Positions 30,147 to 39,293 of a stretch of 64,000 nt of DNA are shown here, piece by piece. This DNA comes from Rhizosphaericola mali (GTDB lineage: Bacteria > Bacteroidota > Bacteroidia > Chitinophagales > Chitinophagaceae). Made by a program: the position numbers and the translations under genes. The stretch's first letter is position 1, and every line of letters begins with the position of its first letter. The stretch is taken from NCBI RefSeq assembly GCF_004337365.2, contig NZ_CP044016.1, positions 4,011,507 to 4,075,506 on the forward strand, in the 5' to 3' direction. Below the pieces are notes generated by a model that searched no databases, was not told the DNA's origin, and saw nothing but the letters and a program-made list of their open reading frames with translations.

Positions 30147-30635
30147 TCATATGAGTCCTTCGTTTGCAAAAGAGTGAGAACTATCTGTAGTAATAATCAA
30201 ATGATCCAATAGTGTAATATCCATTAACTTAGCAGCGTCTTTTAATCTTTCTGTAATCTTCAGATCAGCAGGACTTGGCGTAAGATTTCCACTCGGATGG
30301 TTATGTGCCACAATAATTTTACAAGCATTAGATTTTAGTGCTACCGTAAGTAAAATGCGAATATCTACAATAGTACCAGCAGTGCCACCTGTAGATCTGT
30401 GATATATACCGAGAACTCTATTCGCATTATTGATGAGTAGCATTTTGAAGGATTCCACCAGTTCCATTTCATCTTCGTTCCAAACGGATCTAAAAAGAGC
30501 TAATGCATCTTCTGCCATATTAATTTTAGGTCTTTGTGTAGCTTTTATTTTGTTGCGATACGATAGTTGAACTTCTTGTAATTCGGACCAATGAGGTTCA
30601 TTTTCTCTGGTTGCTGTTGAGTTGTAAGTTTTCAT
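30147..30635 (-). CDS. radC: RadC-family JAB/MPN-domain protein
   Basis: About 162 residues with the JAMM zinc motif: Glu upstream, then VAHNHPSGNLTPSPADLKIT (HxHPSG...D). I start at MKTYNSTATREN; the longer frame would run through the conserved leader. Mobile elements of Bacteroidota often carry such short RadC proteins without the N-terminal helix-hairpin-helix; their exact function is not settled, and a role in DNA processing or anti-restriction has been proposed. A second copy with an in-frame stop is at 52629. The two share the same upstream leader. Confidence 0.88.
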   Translation of the reverse strand: MKTYNSTATRENEPHWSELQEVQLSYRNKIKATQRPKINMAEDALALFRSVWNEDEMELVESFKMLLINNANRVLGIYHRSTGGTAGTIVDIRILLTVALKSNACKIIVAHNHPSGNLTPSPADLKITERLKDAAKLMDITLLDHLIITTDSSHSFANEGLI

Positions 30636-30668
30636 GATGTACTGTTTTTGTGTAACAGCGATAAAAAA

Positions 30669-30756
30669 CGGTTCTCTAAAAAGAAGGCAGAACGTGGAAT
30701 AGCGGAGCGTAGTGAGCATATGCCGTCGAAAGCTGCCTGCTTTTTAAAGAGAACCG
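30669..30756 (-). promoter_or_regulatory. structured radC leader, copy 1
   Basis: An inverted repeat (GGTTCTCTAAAAAGAAGGCAG paired with its near complement at 30733-30755) encloses a 42-nt GC-richer loop with AACGTGGAATAGCGGAGCG and GCATATGCCGTCGAAAG. The same loop occurs in copy 2 at 53152-53240, while the stems differ in sequence but remain paired. It lies 34 bases before the radC start. Confidence 0.6.
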
Positions 30757-30911
30757 TATTAGCTTAGTGGAACTAAAAACGGTACAGAAAATCTTATAAC
30801 GGAGGAAGGAAAAACTGAACCATAAAGATCATTACACTGAAAAGAAAATTGAATAAGTACACAAAATAAACTGTCACGAATTTGTATAAAATATGGGACA
30901 ACAAAAGGTGG

Positions 30912-31499
30912 CTATTTCTTCTTTTTTGCTTTACGTTTTTTGGAAGAAGTTTTTTCGGGAATATTGTTTTGTTCCAAATTTCTAGGAGGATGATCTAAAA
31001 AATAGTATGGATTTCTATTGTATACAGAATCTACAGCTCTGATAAAGTTTGGTGCCGCCTGTTGAACATAGTCATACTTAATGAGTAGTTCGTTGTATTG
31101 ATTGTAACGTGTAAAACTACGCCAACCCAGAAAAATGGATAGTCCAATGAAAAACAATAAAAGAAGCAACCATTTCCATTCTTTGAAGCTGTGTTCGTGT
31201 CGGATTCTTTGAGGTGTAGGATCTGCTAATTGTTGAATCGTACGATCTAAGGATCGCTGCAATTTTTCCATGGATTCTGGACGCAACATCTTATCCTCTT
31301 TCATGTCCTTTTTTACCACTAAATCTAAAAGAGCTTTCATGTGGTCCACTTTTTTAGGTAGTATTCTCAGACTATAAGACAAGGAATCGGAAAGCTCATT
31401 TTGGACTTGAGAGGGTTCTACTTTTTCAACAAGTGCTTTGGTTTCTTGCACTTCTTTTACCAAATCTTTTAATACGATTTCTACTTCAGAAAGATTCAT
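30912..31499 (-). CDS. mobilization-locus membrane protein of unknown function
   Basis: This 195-residue protein has a coiled-coil-like N-terminal half, one membrane helix (WLLLLLFFIGLSIFLGW, about 109-126), and a highly basic tail (SSKKRKAKKKK). It follows the relaxase by 24 bases on the same strand, so it is probably the last gene of the mob operon. A role in docking the relaxosome to a helper transfer apparatus is plausible but not shown. Confidence 0.7.
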   Translation of the reverse strand: MNLSEVEIVLKDLVKEVQETKALVEKVEPSQVQNELSDSLSYSLRILPKKVDHMKALLDLVVKKDMKEDKMLRPESMEKLQRSLDRTIQQLADPTPQRIRHEHSFKEWKWLLLLLFFIGLSIFLGWRSFTRYNQYNELLIKYDYVQQAAPNFIRAVDSVYNRNPYYFLDHPPRNLEQNNIPEKTSSKKRKAKKKK

Positions 31500-31523
31500 A
31501 ACGTGAGGATATTAAAGGATTAC

Positions 31524-32600
31524 TTACATAGATAATTTGATTCTTATTTTTTCTTTGATGCGCTTTTTTTCTTCTGACTCATCCATCCCCATCGCACCAA
31601 AATAAACGCCATCAATATCTACCTTAAGAGGACTAATCATATAATCAATCAAAGCTTTTGTCACGGTTTCAATAGTTGCACTTGTATTATTATTATTTTT
31701 GGATGTTGGATAAACTTGACGAGGCATGAATCTATCTCTGTGGAGCAAGGTTGATTTAAGTGTTCCATCATCCACACCTCTCTTTGCTAAAGCAATATTT
31801 CTTTCTAATTGTGCTACTTGGGAAGAACTCATTGGAGCTTTCTGTTGTTTTTTATTAAAGGCTATGATCTTCTCAATTTTAGAAAGACTACATCCTAAGG
31901 AACTCGCTTTAAAATAAATTCCAGAGGATTGATGTACAATTCCCAGTCCTCTTGCTTTGTGTAAACTATAACCCAAGTTTTGCATATGTGTGATAAATTC
32001 CAACATGGAAGTTGCTTTATAAAGTGCATTTTTCAAATCCATCCTAGCTTGCAACTGCCGAGTATTCCAATGCTGTTTTTCATTATTAGAACTATTCAAC
32101 TTCTGTTTCCAAGTCTTTGGTGTCTTGACTTGTTTTAGATGAAATAGCATTTCACACTTTCGGGCAATGTTCATTAATCTTTGCTTGGATTGAAAAAGAT
32201 TCACTACTTGTCTACCGTCAATGGGAGGACGAACAATGACCGCATGATAGTGCTCTTTACTTACTGGACTGGAGTGCTTACAAAGTAAAAACATGTTCTT
32301 ATCTAGTTTAAATTCCTGCATAATCATTGCGGCCAATTGTAATTCCTGCGCTTCATTTAAAGATTCACCTTCACTTAAAGAAAAGATTGCATGAAAAAGA
32401 GGCAGGCTACATCTTTGGTTATTTAAGTCCAATGCCATCTGCATTTGTGCCACAATTTGATCGGTATGTTCTCCTACAAGTGCATTTTGGAAAATGATTT
32501 GAGCTTTTTCTTCCGAATGTTTTAATCCATTTTCTCTAAGTACATAAGAGACCATATGGGAAACTGAAGAAGCTTTAGCGGTCGTTTGTTTAGCGATCAT
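31524..32600 (-). CDS. relaxase / mobilization nuclease
   Basis: This 358-residue protein matches the VirD2-like relaxase/mobilisation family of Bacteroidota. The N-terminal part has conserved FHAIFSLSEGESL and the metal-binding KEHYHAVIVRPPIDGR (HxH) near residues 115-130. The C-terminal part is helical and basic. It should nick one strand at oriT and stay attached to it during transfer. It follows the MobC-like gene by 51 bases. Confidence 0.88.
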   Translation of the reverse strand: MIAKQTTAKASSVSHMVSYVLRENGLKHSEEKAQIIFQNALVGEHTDQIVAQMQMALDLNNQRCSLPLFHAIFSLSEGESLNEAQELQLAAMIMQEFKLDKNMFLLCKHSSPVSKEHYHAVIVRPPIDGRQVVNLFQSKQRLMNIARKCEMLFHLKQVKTPKTWKQKLNSSNNEKQHWNTRQLQARMDLKNALYKATSMLEFITHMQNLGYSLHKARGLGIVHQSSGIYFKASSLGCSLSKIEKIIAFNKKQQKAPMSSSQVAQLERNIALAKRGVDDGTLKSTLLHRDRFMPRQVYPTSKNNNNTSATIETVTKALIDYMISPLKVDIDGVYFGAMGMDESEEKKRIKEKIRIKLSM

Positions 32601-32651
32601 ACCAGCGTTTTTAAAAGTTGAACCTTTGGGAATGTATAAAAAAACATCTGC

Positions 32652-32978
32652 TTATTGCAGTGTGTTTTTTATTTCACCCGCCAGTAAAAGAATTTTTTCA
32701 CCATAATATTTGAGTTCATTTTCTGTGATGTGCTGGATCTTTCCCTGATGTAAATGACGAACCAATTGATTAAAATTGGAAGCAGTAAGTGTTAATGCTA
32801 ACACTACTTTAGAGACAGAAGCGGGAATAGTTTTACGATACATTTTAATCTCGACTTTTCTAGATGCTTCAATCAAAAAATGAGAAATGGGTAATTCACA
32901 TTGCCTCGCCTTCGAGTGAATACTACGGTACTCATCAGGTGTAACGAGTATATTTAAACGACGTGTTTTATTTTTCAT
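32652..32978 (-). CDS. MobC-like mobilization accessory protein
   Basis: The 108-residue protein begins with a ribbon-helix-helix segment (RRLNILVTPDEYRSIHSKAR) and ends with the helical part LTASNFNQLVRHLHQGK seen in MobC proteins. It should bind near oriT and help the relaxase. It is the first gene of the mob operon. Confidence 0.85.
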   Translation of the reverse strand: MKNKTRRLNILVTPDEYRSIHSKARQCELPISHFLIEASRKVEIKMYRKTIPASVSKVVLALTLTASNFNQLVRHLHQGKIQHITENELKYYGEKILLLAGEIKNTLQ

Positions 32979-33503
32979 ATACTTGGATTTGAAAATGAAT
33001 AAATGACAAATGCGACAGTCATGAGAGAATAGATAATTTGGACCTCACATGAGTACGCCCAACCTGCTTGCTATAGAAAACCAAGGGCTCCAACCACAAG
33101 GTTTTAGGATACGGATAATACAGGCTATTTTTAGGGCCTTCTAGGATACTTTCTGACCATATCTGACCATATATTTGATTTGACTCTAATAATATTGTTA
33201 TGCATGTTTTCCAGAAATGATGCAAATCCAATCTCTATTTCACCTTATATTTCCAAGTACATCTTATATATAGAATCGGACTATAGAGGATATTTTGTAT
33301 CCGGTCTTCCTTGGAAGGTATGATTAAGTGGAAGTATCTATACTCGGTCGAGTATTAACCTTTGTATGCGGATACCTGAGGTTTATTCAAGGTTTTATTT
33401 GGCAAATATGACCTCCTTTTTTCTTTTCATCCGCCACAAGTTCAGCTGACATAACTGGATTTAAATCTTGTATTCTTGGAAAATTTTTTATTTGACATCC
33501 TCT
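32979..33503. other. probable oriT region
   Basis: There is no convincing gene in these 525 bases. It lies directly upstream of mobC, where oriT is found in related elements. It includes a 10-bp tandem repeat TCTGACCATA twice (33152-33171) and a 7-bp hairpin ATACTCG-GT-CGAGTAT (33340-33355). The exact nick site cannot be read. Confidence 0.45.
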
Positions 33504-33812
33504 CTATGATCCATCTTTACTTTTAGAATTTTCAATGAGTCGTTGAATATCATCTGTCAGAAAATACACCTTTCCTCGTATCTTAACTTTTTTGAGTTCA
33601 CCCAATTCGTGCCAATCATCCACCGTAGGTCTGGAAATACCGAAAAGATCACGAACCTCTTTTATAGATAAAAGTGGCTTTGTAGAAAGACCCAAAGGCG
33701 GTGAAACCAACGGTGTGACTGGACGGGTTTCTAAAATAATTTTACGAACGATTTCTGTTAGGTGCTGATAGAATTCTTTAGGATCTACCGGAAATAAAAT
33801 TGGAGTTTCCAT
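33504..33812 (-). CDS. helix-turn-helix DNA-binding protein, excisionase-like
   Basis: The 102-residue protein ends in a MerR/Xis-type winged helix (LLSIKEVRDLFGISRPTVDD then WHELGELKKVKIRGKVYFL). Such proteins in Bacteroidota elements act as directionality factors or regulators of excision and mobilization. It lies upstream of the probable oriT and mob operon. Confidence 0.85.
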   Translation of the reverse strand: METPILFPVDPKEFYQHLTEIVRKIILETRPVTPLVSPPLGLSTKPLLSIKEVRDLFGISRPTVDDWHELGELKKVKIRGKVYFLTDDIQRLIENSKSKDGS

Positions 33813-33905
33813 ACCTTTAAGTTTTTAGTTTTTGAAAACATAAAGGTGGAATTCTTAGTCAAATTAGGTAACAAGGATGCATTTCTATTGTTACAAACAA
33901 CTAGT

Positions 33906-34844
33906 TTACACTGTTTTACGACTGTTGCTTATTTTGTTTCTTATCTGTCGAAACAAGTAATCCGTTTGTTTTTTAAAATCTTCTTGGTTTATGTATTCCG
34001 GTAATTGCTTTATTCGTTCTAAGTATTTTAAACAATTTCTGAGCCTTGTGGTGGGCTGAGATAATAGCGATCCAATGGTTTTAAAGTTTTCCAGCTCTGT
34101 ACGAATATTTTCAGGTTGACAGCCAATATTCCTAGCAACATTGGAAATTCGCTCCAGGTTTTTTACAGCATCTGAGATATCTATTATTGTTGAAGGTTCA
34201 TCATTTATCCTTCTTTTAATTAAGTTTATCAATAATGCTTGTGGAATAGCTCCGTAATTGTCTCTTCTCTTTTTGGAGTCTCCAAACTTCTTTTCTAAAG
34301 TACTGATCCGTTCGGTTATTTGGCAGCAGTCCTCTTTCAGATTCTTTTGCGCGTTATTTACCTTATTTATGCATCCAGAATTTATGAATGCAGAAAAGTC
34401 GTTATATTTTAGCATCATGTTTTGCTGAATTCCTTCCAAATACTGCACGGAAAAATGATGATGGGCGTACATTTTAGCGGTATTCAAACACACCCTAAAC
34501 CGATGATAATCTCCTACTGTAAGGATATGTGGCATGGCAAAAAGGCCCACACATATAATAAAAAGAGAGGTATTATGTGTGTTAGGATATTGCAATCCTA
34601 GAAGGAAAAACACTACCGACAAAGAGTAAAATACACATCGGGGTAGTATATTGTAGAAAAGCGCTACTGGAGCTTTAATCGAAGCACACCTATTTTCAAG
34701 TTTTTGAAATTGTACAATGTCTGCATAGTTATCTATCCTAGGTAATTTATCCACCCAATACATGGGATCTCCGAAATGGTTTGCGCTAATAAAATCGATA
34801 CCCTGACGGCAGTTTATAAGTAAACGATGCTTGATTGTTCTCAT
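33906..34844 (-). CDS. membrane-anchored coiled-coil protein of unknown function
   Basis: This 312-residue protein has two membrane helices around residues 62-105 (PRCVFYSLSVVFFLLGLQY and TSLFIICVGLFAMPHIL). A long helical C-terminal region follows with many Lys, Glu and Asn. I do not recognise it. It lies next to the HTH gene and could belong to the transfer module. Confidence 0.65.
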   Translation of the reverse strand: MRTIKHRLLINCRQGIDFISANHFGDPMYWVDKLPRIDNYADIVQFQKLENRCASIKAPVALFYNILPRCVFYSLSVVFFLLGLQYPNTHNTSLFIICVGLFAMPHILTVGDYHRFRVCLNTAKMYAHHHFSVQYLEGIQQNMMLKYNDFSAFINSGCINKVNNAQKNLKEDCCQITERISTLEKKFGDSKKRRDNYGAIPQALLINLIKRRINDEPSTIIDISDAVKNLERISNVARNIGCQPENIRTELENFKTIGSLLSQPTTRLRNCLKYLERIKQLPEYINQEDFKKQTDYLFRQIRNKISNSRKTV

Positions 34845-35052
34845 ACAATGGCGTTTTACTTAAAATTACAGCGTTTTAATACCTCTCAAAATAGAGGGAA
34901 ACTAATTTGCACTATATTGGAATGATTTGGTATAAAAATTAAAATATCTATAAGAATCATTCACAGTAGGTTTTAAAAATAAGAATGGAATACTATTGAA
35001 CATAATCAGTTTTCAGGACAACCTTATAATTTTCTTAACTTAGAAATGAGGA

Positions 35053-35346
35053 TTATGCCACTTCGTTCTTAATAAATATTATTTTACCGAAAATATAGCT
35101 AAATAAATAAAAAGTGACAATGAGGAAAGAGCATATCTGAATGTAAAAGAGTAAATCAGATAGATTCTCGAGATGCTTAATAAATTCTGTTGGAACTATT
35201 TGCCTAAATGAACTCCCACGCAATTGCCCATACATAAGCAATTTCTGAGCTAATGTATCTCTACGATAGGAACAAATAAAAATACATAAGAAGAAAAAAA
35301 TGAAAACAACCTTATGTAATCGATGGTTTTTAGTAAGGTTTAACAT
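35053..35346 (-). CDS. small membrane protein of unknown function
   Basis: This 97-residue ORF has two hydrophobic helices (VVFIFFFLCIFICSY and LLFYIQICSFLIVTFYLFSY). No motif is recognised. It sits on the same strand as the gene above but 208 bases away. Confidence 0.5.
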   Translation of the reverse strand: MLNLTKNHRLHKVVFIFFFLCIFICSYRRDTLAQKLLMYGQLRGSSFRQIVPTEFIKHLENLSDLLFYIQICSFLIVTFYLFSYIFGKIIFIKNEVA

Positions 35347-35593
35347 AAGGTTGTTTTTTAAGGATTATATAAATTAAAAAATAGATGATAATTGCAAATC
35401 ACAATAACTATATAAAAATAATAAACTTTATTGACATCAATCAATAATATTTAAAATAAATAATTTTAATAGCAATAATTGGGAATTTTATAACCGTAAA
35501 AAAATAATTTAAAAATATTCATCATTGTATTGGGTTTTCCTTCATTATATCTCTAAGATAGTATTCGTTGGATGAATACAATTCTCAAATAAG

Positions 35594-35601
35594 TATATTT
35601 G
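35594..35601 (+). promoter_or_regulatory. -7 promoter box before the small gene at 35618
   Basis: TATATTTG matches TAnnTTTG 16 bases before the ATG. A TTG (35568-35570) lies 23 bases upstream, slightly more than the usual spacing. Confidence 0.45.
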
Positions 35602-35617
35602 TACTAAAATAAATAGG

Positions 35618-35893
35618 ATGTTTTATTTACTTTTTCCGATCAACGAACATCAAAAAGGTTTTTCTTTAAAAATGCTTCAGTATTCGACTGAGCTTTTCCC
35701 AATGTTAATTTTGACCAATGAATTTGCAGAAACGGAGTTTATTCATAACGAGAGGGAAATAACTATTTTGGGTTTGCCATTTGGCAGTGTAGATGATATT
35801 AAATCTTTTTTTACCAATCATTACGAACAACACGAAATTGGATTTATTTACGATTCGAATGAGGGCTTTTTGAATATACTCAATCACAATTAA
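35618..35893 (+). CDS. small protein of unknown function
   Basis: This 91-residue soluble ORF (MFYLLFPINEHQKGFSLKML...) contains FIHNEREITILGLPFG and YDSNEGFLNILNHN. A clear -7 box precedes it, which supports a real gene. It converges with the KAS III-like gene. I do not recognise a family. Confidence 0.55.
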   Translation: MFYLLFPINEHQKGFSLKMLQYSTELFPMLILTNEFAETEFIHNEREITILGLPFGSVDDIKSFFTNHYEQHEIGFIYDSNEGFLNILNHN

Positions 35894-35945
35894 TATTGGC
35901 ACTGTTGGTAATGCATATGGTATAATGCGATTAATTGGATTGGTT

Positions 35946-37016
35946 TTACATAACGTATGTAACTGCATTTATATTCATGCCTGCCCCCACAGAAGCAAAC
36001 ATTATTAAATCTCCATTCTTTAATTGAAAGCCGTCTAATTCCTCTTTGATTACTTGATGAAATAAAGTTGGAATGGTAGCCACTGAGCTATTTCCCATCC
36101 ACCTAATATTCATTGGCATAACAAATTCTGGAATCCTGTTAATTCCATACAATTCATAAAACCTTTTAATGATAATGTCATCCATTTTTTCATTTGCTTG
36201 ATGTATAAAAATCATTTTTAAATCTTCAATATTAAAACCAGAATTATCTAGACATTCTTTCATAGCTGATGGAACATAAGTAAGTGCATAATTATATACT
36301 TTATGACCATGCATTTTAATGAATTTTTCATTCAAATCTGGAAATCCATACGATTGACCTGAATAAATATAATCATGTTTATCTATCGTATCGGATCGCA
36401 TAGAATGGTTCATAACACCGGATGTGATTCCACTATTTTTTACCCCCTTTAATACACAGGCACCAGCACCATCCGAAAAAATCATGCTATCTCTATCTGA
36501 GGGATCTATAACACGAGAAAGCGTATCTGCGCCGATTACAAGACAACAATTTGCATTACCAGATTTTATAAAAATATCTGCTTGAATTAGCCCTTGTAAC
36601 CATCCCGGACAACCAAATATTAAATCATAGGCAATACACTTAGGATTTTTAATACCTAAGCCAAATTTAACTTTCGATGCTAGACTTGGTACAAAATCAC
36701 TTGGTTCTAATCTCGAGTTTTTATCACCATAATTATGCGCAAAAATGATATAATCGATTGCTTCTACATCTATATTAGCATTTTTTACAGCCATCTGAGA
36801 GGCCTTTAATCCCATTTGAGAAGCTGTTATATTATCTTCTGCATATCTTCTTTCTTTGATACCTGTTATGGATGCAAAATCTTGAATTGTTTCCTCCACT
36901 TTTTTTTCTAAAGAAATATTGGTAGATCTAAAAAAACAATTGCCAAGAAAATAATCATTCCCTACAATTTTCCCTGGAATGTAAGCACCAGTTCCTGTTA
37001 TTATGGATTGCTGCAT
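35946..37016 (-). CDS. 3-oxoacyl-ACP synthase III family protein (solitary)
   Basis: The 356-residue protein has the thiolase fold of KAS III. The catalytic triad is present: Cys in YDLIFGCPGWLQG, His in FIHQANEKMDD and Asn in RWMGNSSVATIPT. The glycine-rich end is FASVGAGMN. It condenses or transfers acyl groups between CoA and ACP. The sequence departs from housekeeping FabH, and no ACP or other fatty-acid gene is near, so it more likely modifies a specialised lipid or signal. The substrate is not known. Confidence 0.85.
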   Translation of the reverse strand: MQQSIITGTGAYIPGKIVGNDYFLGNCFFRSTNISLEKKVEETIQDFASITGIKERRYAEDNITASQMGLKASQMAVKNANIDVEAIDYIIFAHNYGDKNSRLEPSDFVPSLASKVKFGLGIKNPKCIAYDLIFGCPGWLQGLIQADIFIKSGNANCCLVIGADTLSRVIDPSDRDSMIFSDGAGACVLKGVKNSGITSGVMNHSMRSDTIDKHDYIYSGQSYGFPDLNEKFIKMHGHKVYNYALTYVPSAMKECLDNSGFNIEDLKMIFIHQANEKMDDIIIKRFYELYGINRIPEFVMPMNIRWMGNSSVATIPTLFHQVIKEELDGFQLKNGDLIMFASVGAGMNINAVTYVM

Positions 37017-37320
37017 GATTCAAAACTCTATAAAATTGGGCACAATATAATATATTTTAGAATTTTAGACCTATAATAAAATTTTTAATATTCAATATTA
37101 TTTAGTTGATAAATACGATTCATCATGTTTTATAAATTGAATGAATTTTAACAATCAATAAAATGAAATTAGCAATCTTGACTCAGAAATTGGAAACCAA
37201 TTTTAACAATGAAAAATTTGCCCTGTCATGGATTTTGACAAAAATCTATAGAAATTTATTAAAAATTAAAAATGTTAAGAAAATTGTATTGGTAACGAAT
37301 ATTAAAGATCAAGTTATTTT
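37017..37320. other. upstream region of the KAS III-like gene
   Basis: Nothing certain is seen. A plus-strand frame from 37163 runs into the stop region of the type IX gene and looks like chance. Confidence 0.4.
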
Positions 37321-38952
37321 CTATTTCTTTATAAATTTTAGAGCGCTTTTTTTATTCTCTATATTTAGTATATAAATACCTGACGGTAAATTAGATATAT
37401 TGATATTCTGTGGAATGCTACTTACAATTATAGAATTTACTACTCTACCATTTAAATCTAATATTCTCAATTTATCGTTTATATTAATACCACTTATGGT
37501 TATTTGGTTAGTTGCCGGATTAGGATATAACTTAAAAGAACTTATGCCATTGTTATTTATTTGTATTACATTACTAATATGGCTATTTCCATCCAAATCA
37601 TATTGAATAAGTCTATAATAATTACTACCAGAAAACGGACTTTCATCTAAGTACGAATAGGAGTGGCCATTTCCATTTCCATTTTCAAAATAACTTTTAA
37701 TTGTCCCTATTTCTGACCAGATTTTAGCATCATTACTTTTTTGTATAGAAAAATATTTGTTATTTATTTCATTGGAAGTTGTCCAAGATAAATTTATAGT
37801 TGAATTATTTAAAGTTCCCCAAAGTTCTTTAGAATAAATAACAGGTAAGGTTGTTGCATATAAATTACTGCTGACATCCAAATAAGGAAATGCGTTATTT
37901 ACTTTGTAATCTCCAATCGTTAGTCCAGGATTAGAAGAAGCAGAACTTTTATTGGTGGTATTTCTAGCTCCCAAATAATTTCCTCCACCAATTCCATATA
38001 CACTTGCATATGCAATAGAAGTACTTGAACCTGCAGTTATTTTTCCTGCAACCCTAACTCGAAAAAAATATCTATGGCCTGGTAAAATACCTATATTAGT
38101 ACTTGTATTTGAACTATTTATAGGTAGAATAGTGGAAGGTTTTATATGAAATTCCAATTCACTAAGAGCATAATTAGATGAATTGGAATTAACCGATAAT
38201 GTTATTGGATAGGCTCCACTAGCATTCCCATTCGTTGAATTATAAATAATTTGCCCATTAGTAGTGGTAGAAGATATTGTAGAAGAATAAGAATAAGTTG
38301 GACTTGTCGATAATTGTGTGTAGGAAGGATTAGCTCCATAAGTTCCAGAATTTATGGTACCATTTGTTATAGTTGAGCCAGAAGATGACATAGTAAAAGC
38401 CGCCTTATTTGCTGTGTAATCCGCAGCAGTAGAAGAATAACTTACTCCAGCATCAGAAAGCGTATGCCAACCATTTGTTTGGGAATAATTTAATGTACTC
38501 TGATCGGTTTCTCCCACTGTATAATTTCCTCCAGAATATCTGTTAAAGGGTTCCGTAAAGGAATTATCTCCTGCATAGCGCTGAATATCTACAGGCAATA
38601 CTCCATAGGTCGAATTGGTGTACCATCCCGTCGAAGATGATGAAGAGGACGCAGAAGAACTTAAGCCAGCATCCAAATATTGTAAGTATACTGCAAAATT
38701 GGCCGTACCTGTATTTGAAGAACTAGTATTCGTTAATCCCAATAACATTTGGTATCGCAATGTAATAACATCATATGCTGTATTTATAGTCGTTGAAGTA
38801 TTAATATTTGCCAAATTGGTACTCCCACTGGCATTTTTCCATTGCCAGTTGCCAGCTTGAACGGTTGGACTGACACCACCAGTAGAACAAGAAGTAAAAA
38901 AAAGAACACAGTTAATTAAAAGACCCGTTAGAGTAAAGTTTTTTAGTTTCAT
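37321..38952 (-). CDS. Ser/Thr-rich surface protein with lipobox-like signal and type IX C-terminal domain
   Basis: About 543 residues. I start at MKLKNFTLTGLLINC because it opens a signal peptide with a lipobox-like VLFFTSCSTGG. The N-terminal 370 residues are very rich in Ser, Thr, Asn and Tyr (runs of Ser near 100). A fibronectin-like module (INLSWTTSNEINNKYFSI ... NYYRLIQYDLDGNS) and a sorting domain (FKLYPNPATNQ) follow. The end is related to the protein at 27958. Type IX export would take it to the cell surface; a lipid anchor as well as a sorting domain would be unusual. Confidence 0.8.
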   Translation of the reverse strand: MKLKNFTLTGLLINCVLFFTSCSTGGVSPTVQAGNWQWKNASGSTNLANINTSTTINTAYDVITLRYQMLLGLTNTSSSNTGTANFAVYLQYLDAGLSSSASSSSSSTGWYTNSTYGVLPVDIQRYAGDNSFTEPFNRYSGGNYTVGETDQSTLNYSQTNGWHTLSDAGVSYSSTAADYTANKAAFTMSSSGSTITNGTINSGTYGANPSYTQLSTSPTYSYSSTISSTTTNGQIIYNSTNGNASGAYPITLSVNSNSSNYALSELEFHIKPSTILPINSSNTSTNIGILPGHRYFFRVRVAGKITAGSSTSIAYASVYGIGGGNYLGARNTTNKSSASSNPGLTIGDYKVNNAFPYLDVSSNLYATTLPVIYSKELWGTLNNSTINLSWTTSNEINNKYFSIQKSNDAKIWSEIGTIKSYFENGNGNGHSYSYLDESPFSGSNYYRLIQYDLDGNSHISNVIQINNNGISSFKLYPNPATNQITISGININDKLRILDLNGRVVNSIIVSSIPQNINISNLPSGIYILNIENKKSALKFIKK

Positions 38953-39293
38953 AGTGAGTTTTGTTTCTTTAGAATTTAGTAGCAATAACACTATGAAGAT
39001 AAAATTTATTTTTTTGGATAAATGATATCTCTACGAATATATTATATACCAATATCTATTTTATTCTTTATCAATAGAATAAAATAGATAGTTATAAAGT
39101 AATCAAACTATTTATAAGCAATTCATAACTTAGAATATTAGGGATGGGGCATTTTCATCTCCAATTCCAATATTGGACTGATTTGTAAAAAAATAAAATA
39201 TCCATTCGCACACTAATATGATATTACCCTCTGAATAAAATATATTTAAAAGATTAAAATTATGGAGCAACGATTTTCAAGTCAAGTTATAGG
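38953..39293. other. spacer between type IX gene and fecR
   Basis: It holds the upstream region of the type IX gene (minus strand) and the region behind fecR. No ORF, repeat or clear hairpin is seen. Confidence 0.4.

Noticed and set aside
33019-33231. 70-codon minus-strand ORF in the probable oriT region
   Set aside because: No family resemblance, and it lies across the repeats where a non-coding transfer origin is expected.
37163-37375. 70-codon plus-strand ORF
   Set aside because: Its end is antisense to the stop region of the type IX gene and shows no protein-like pattern.
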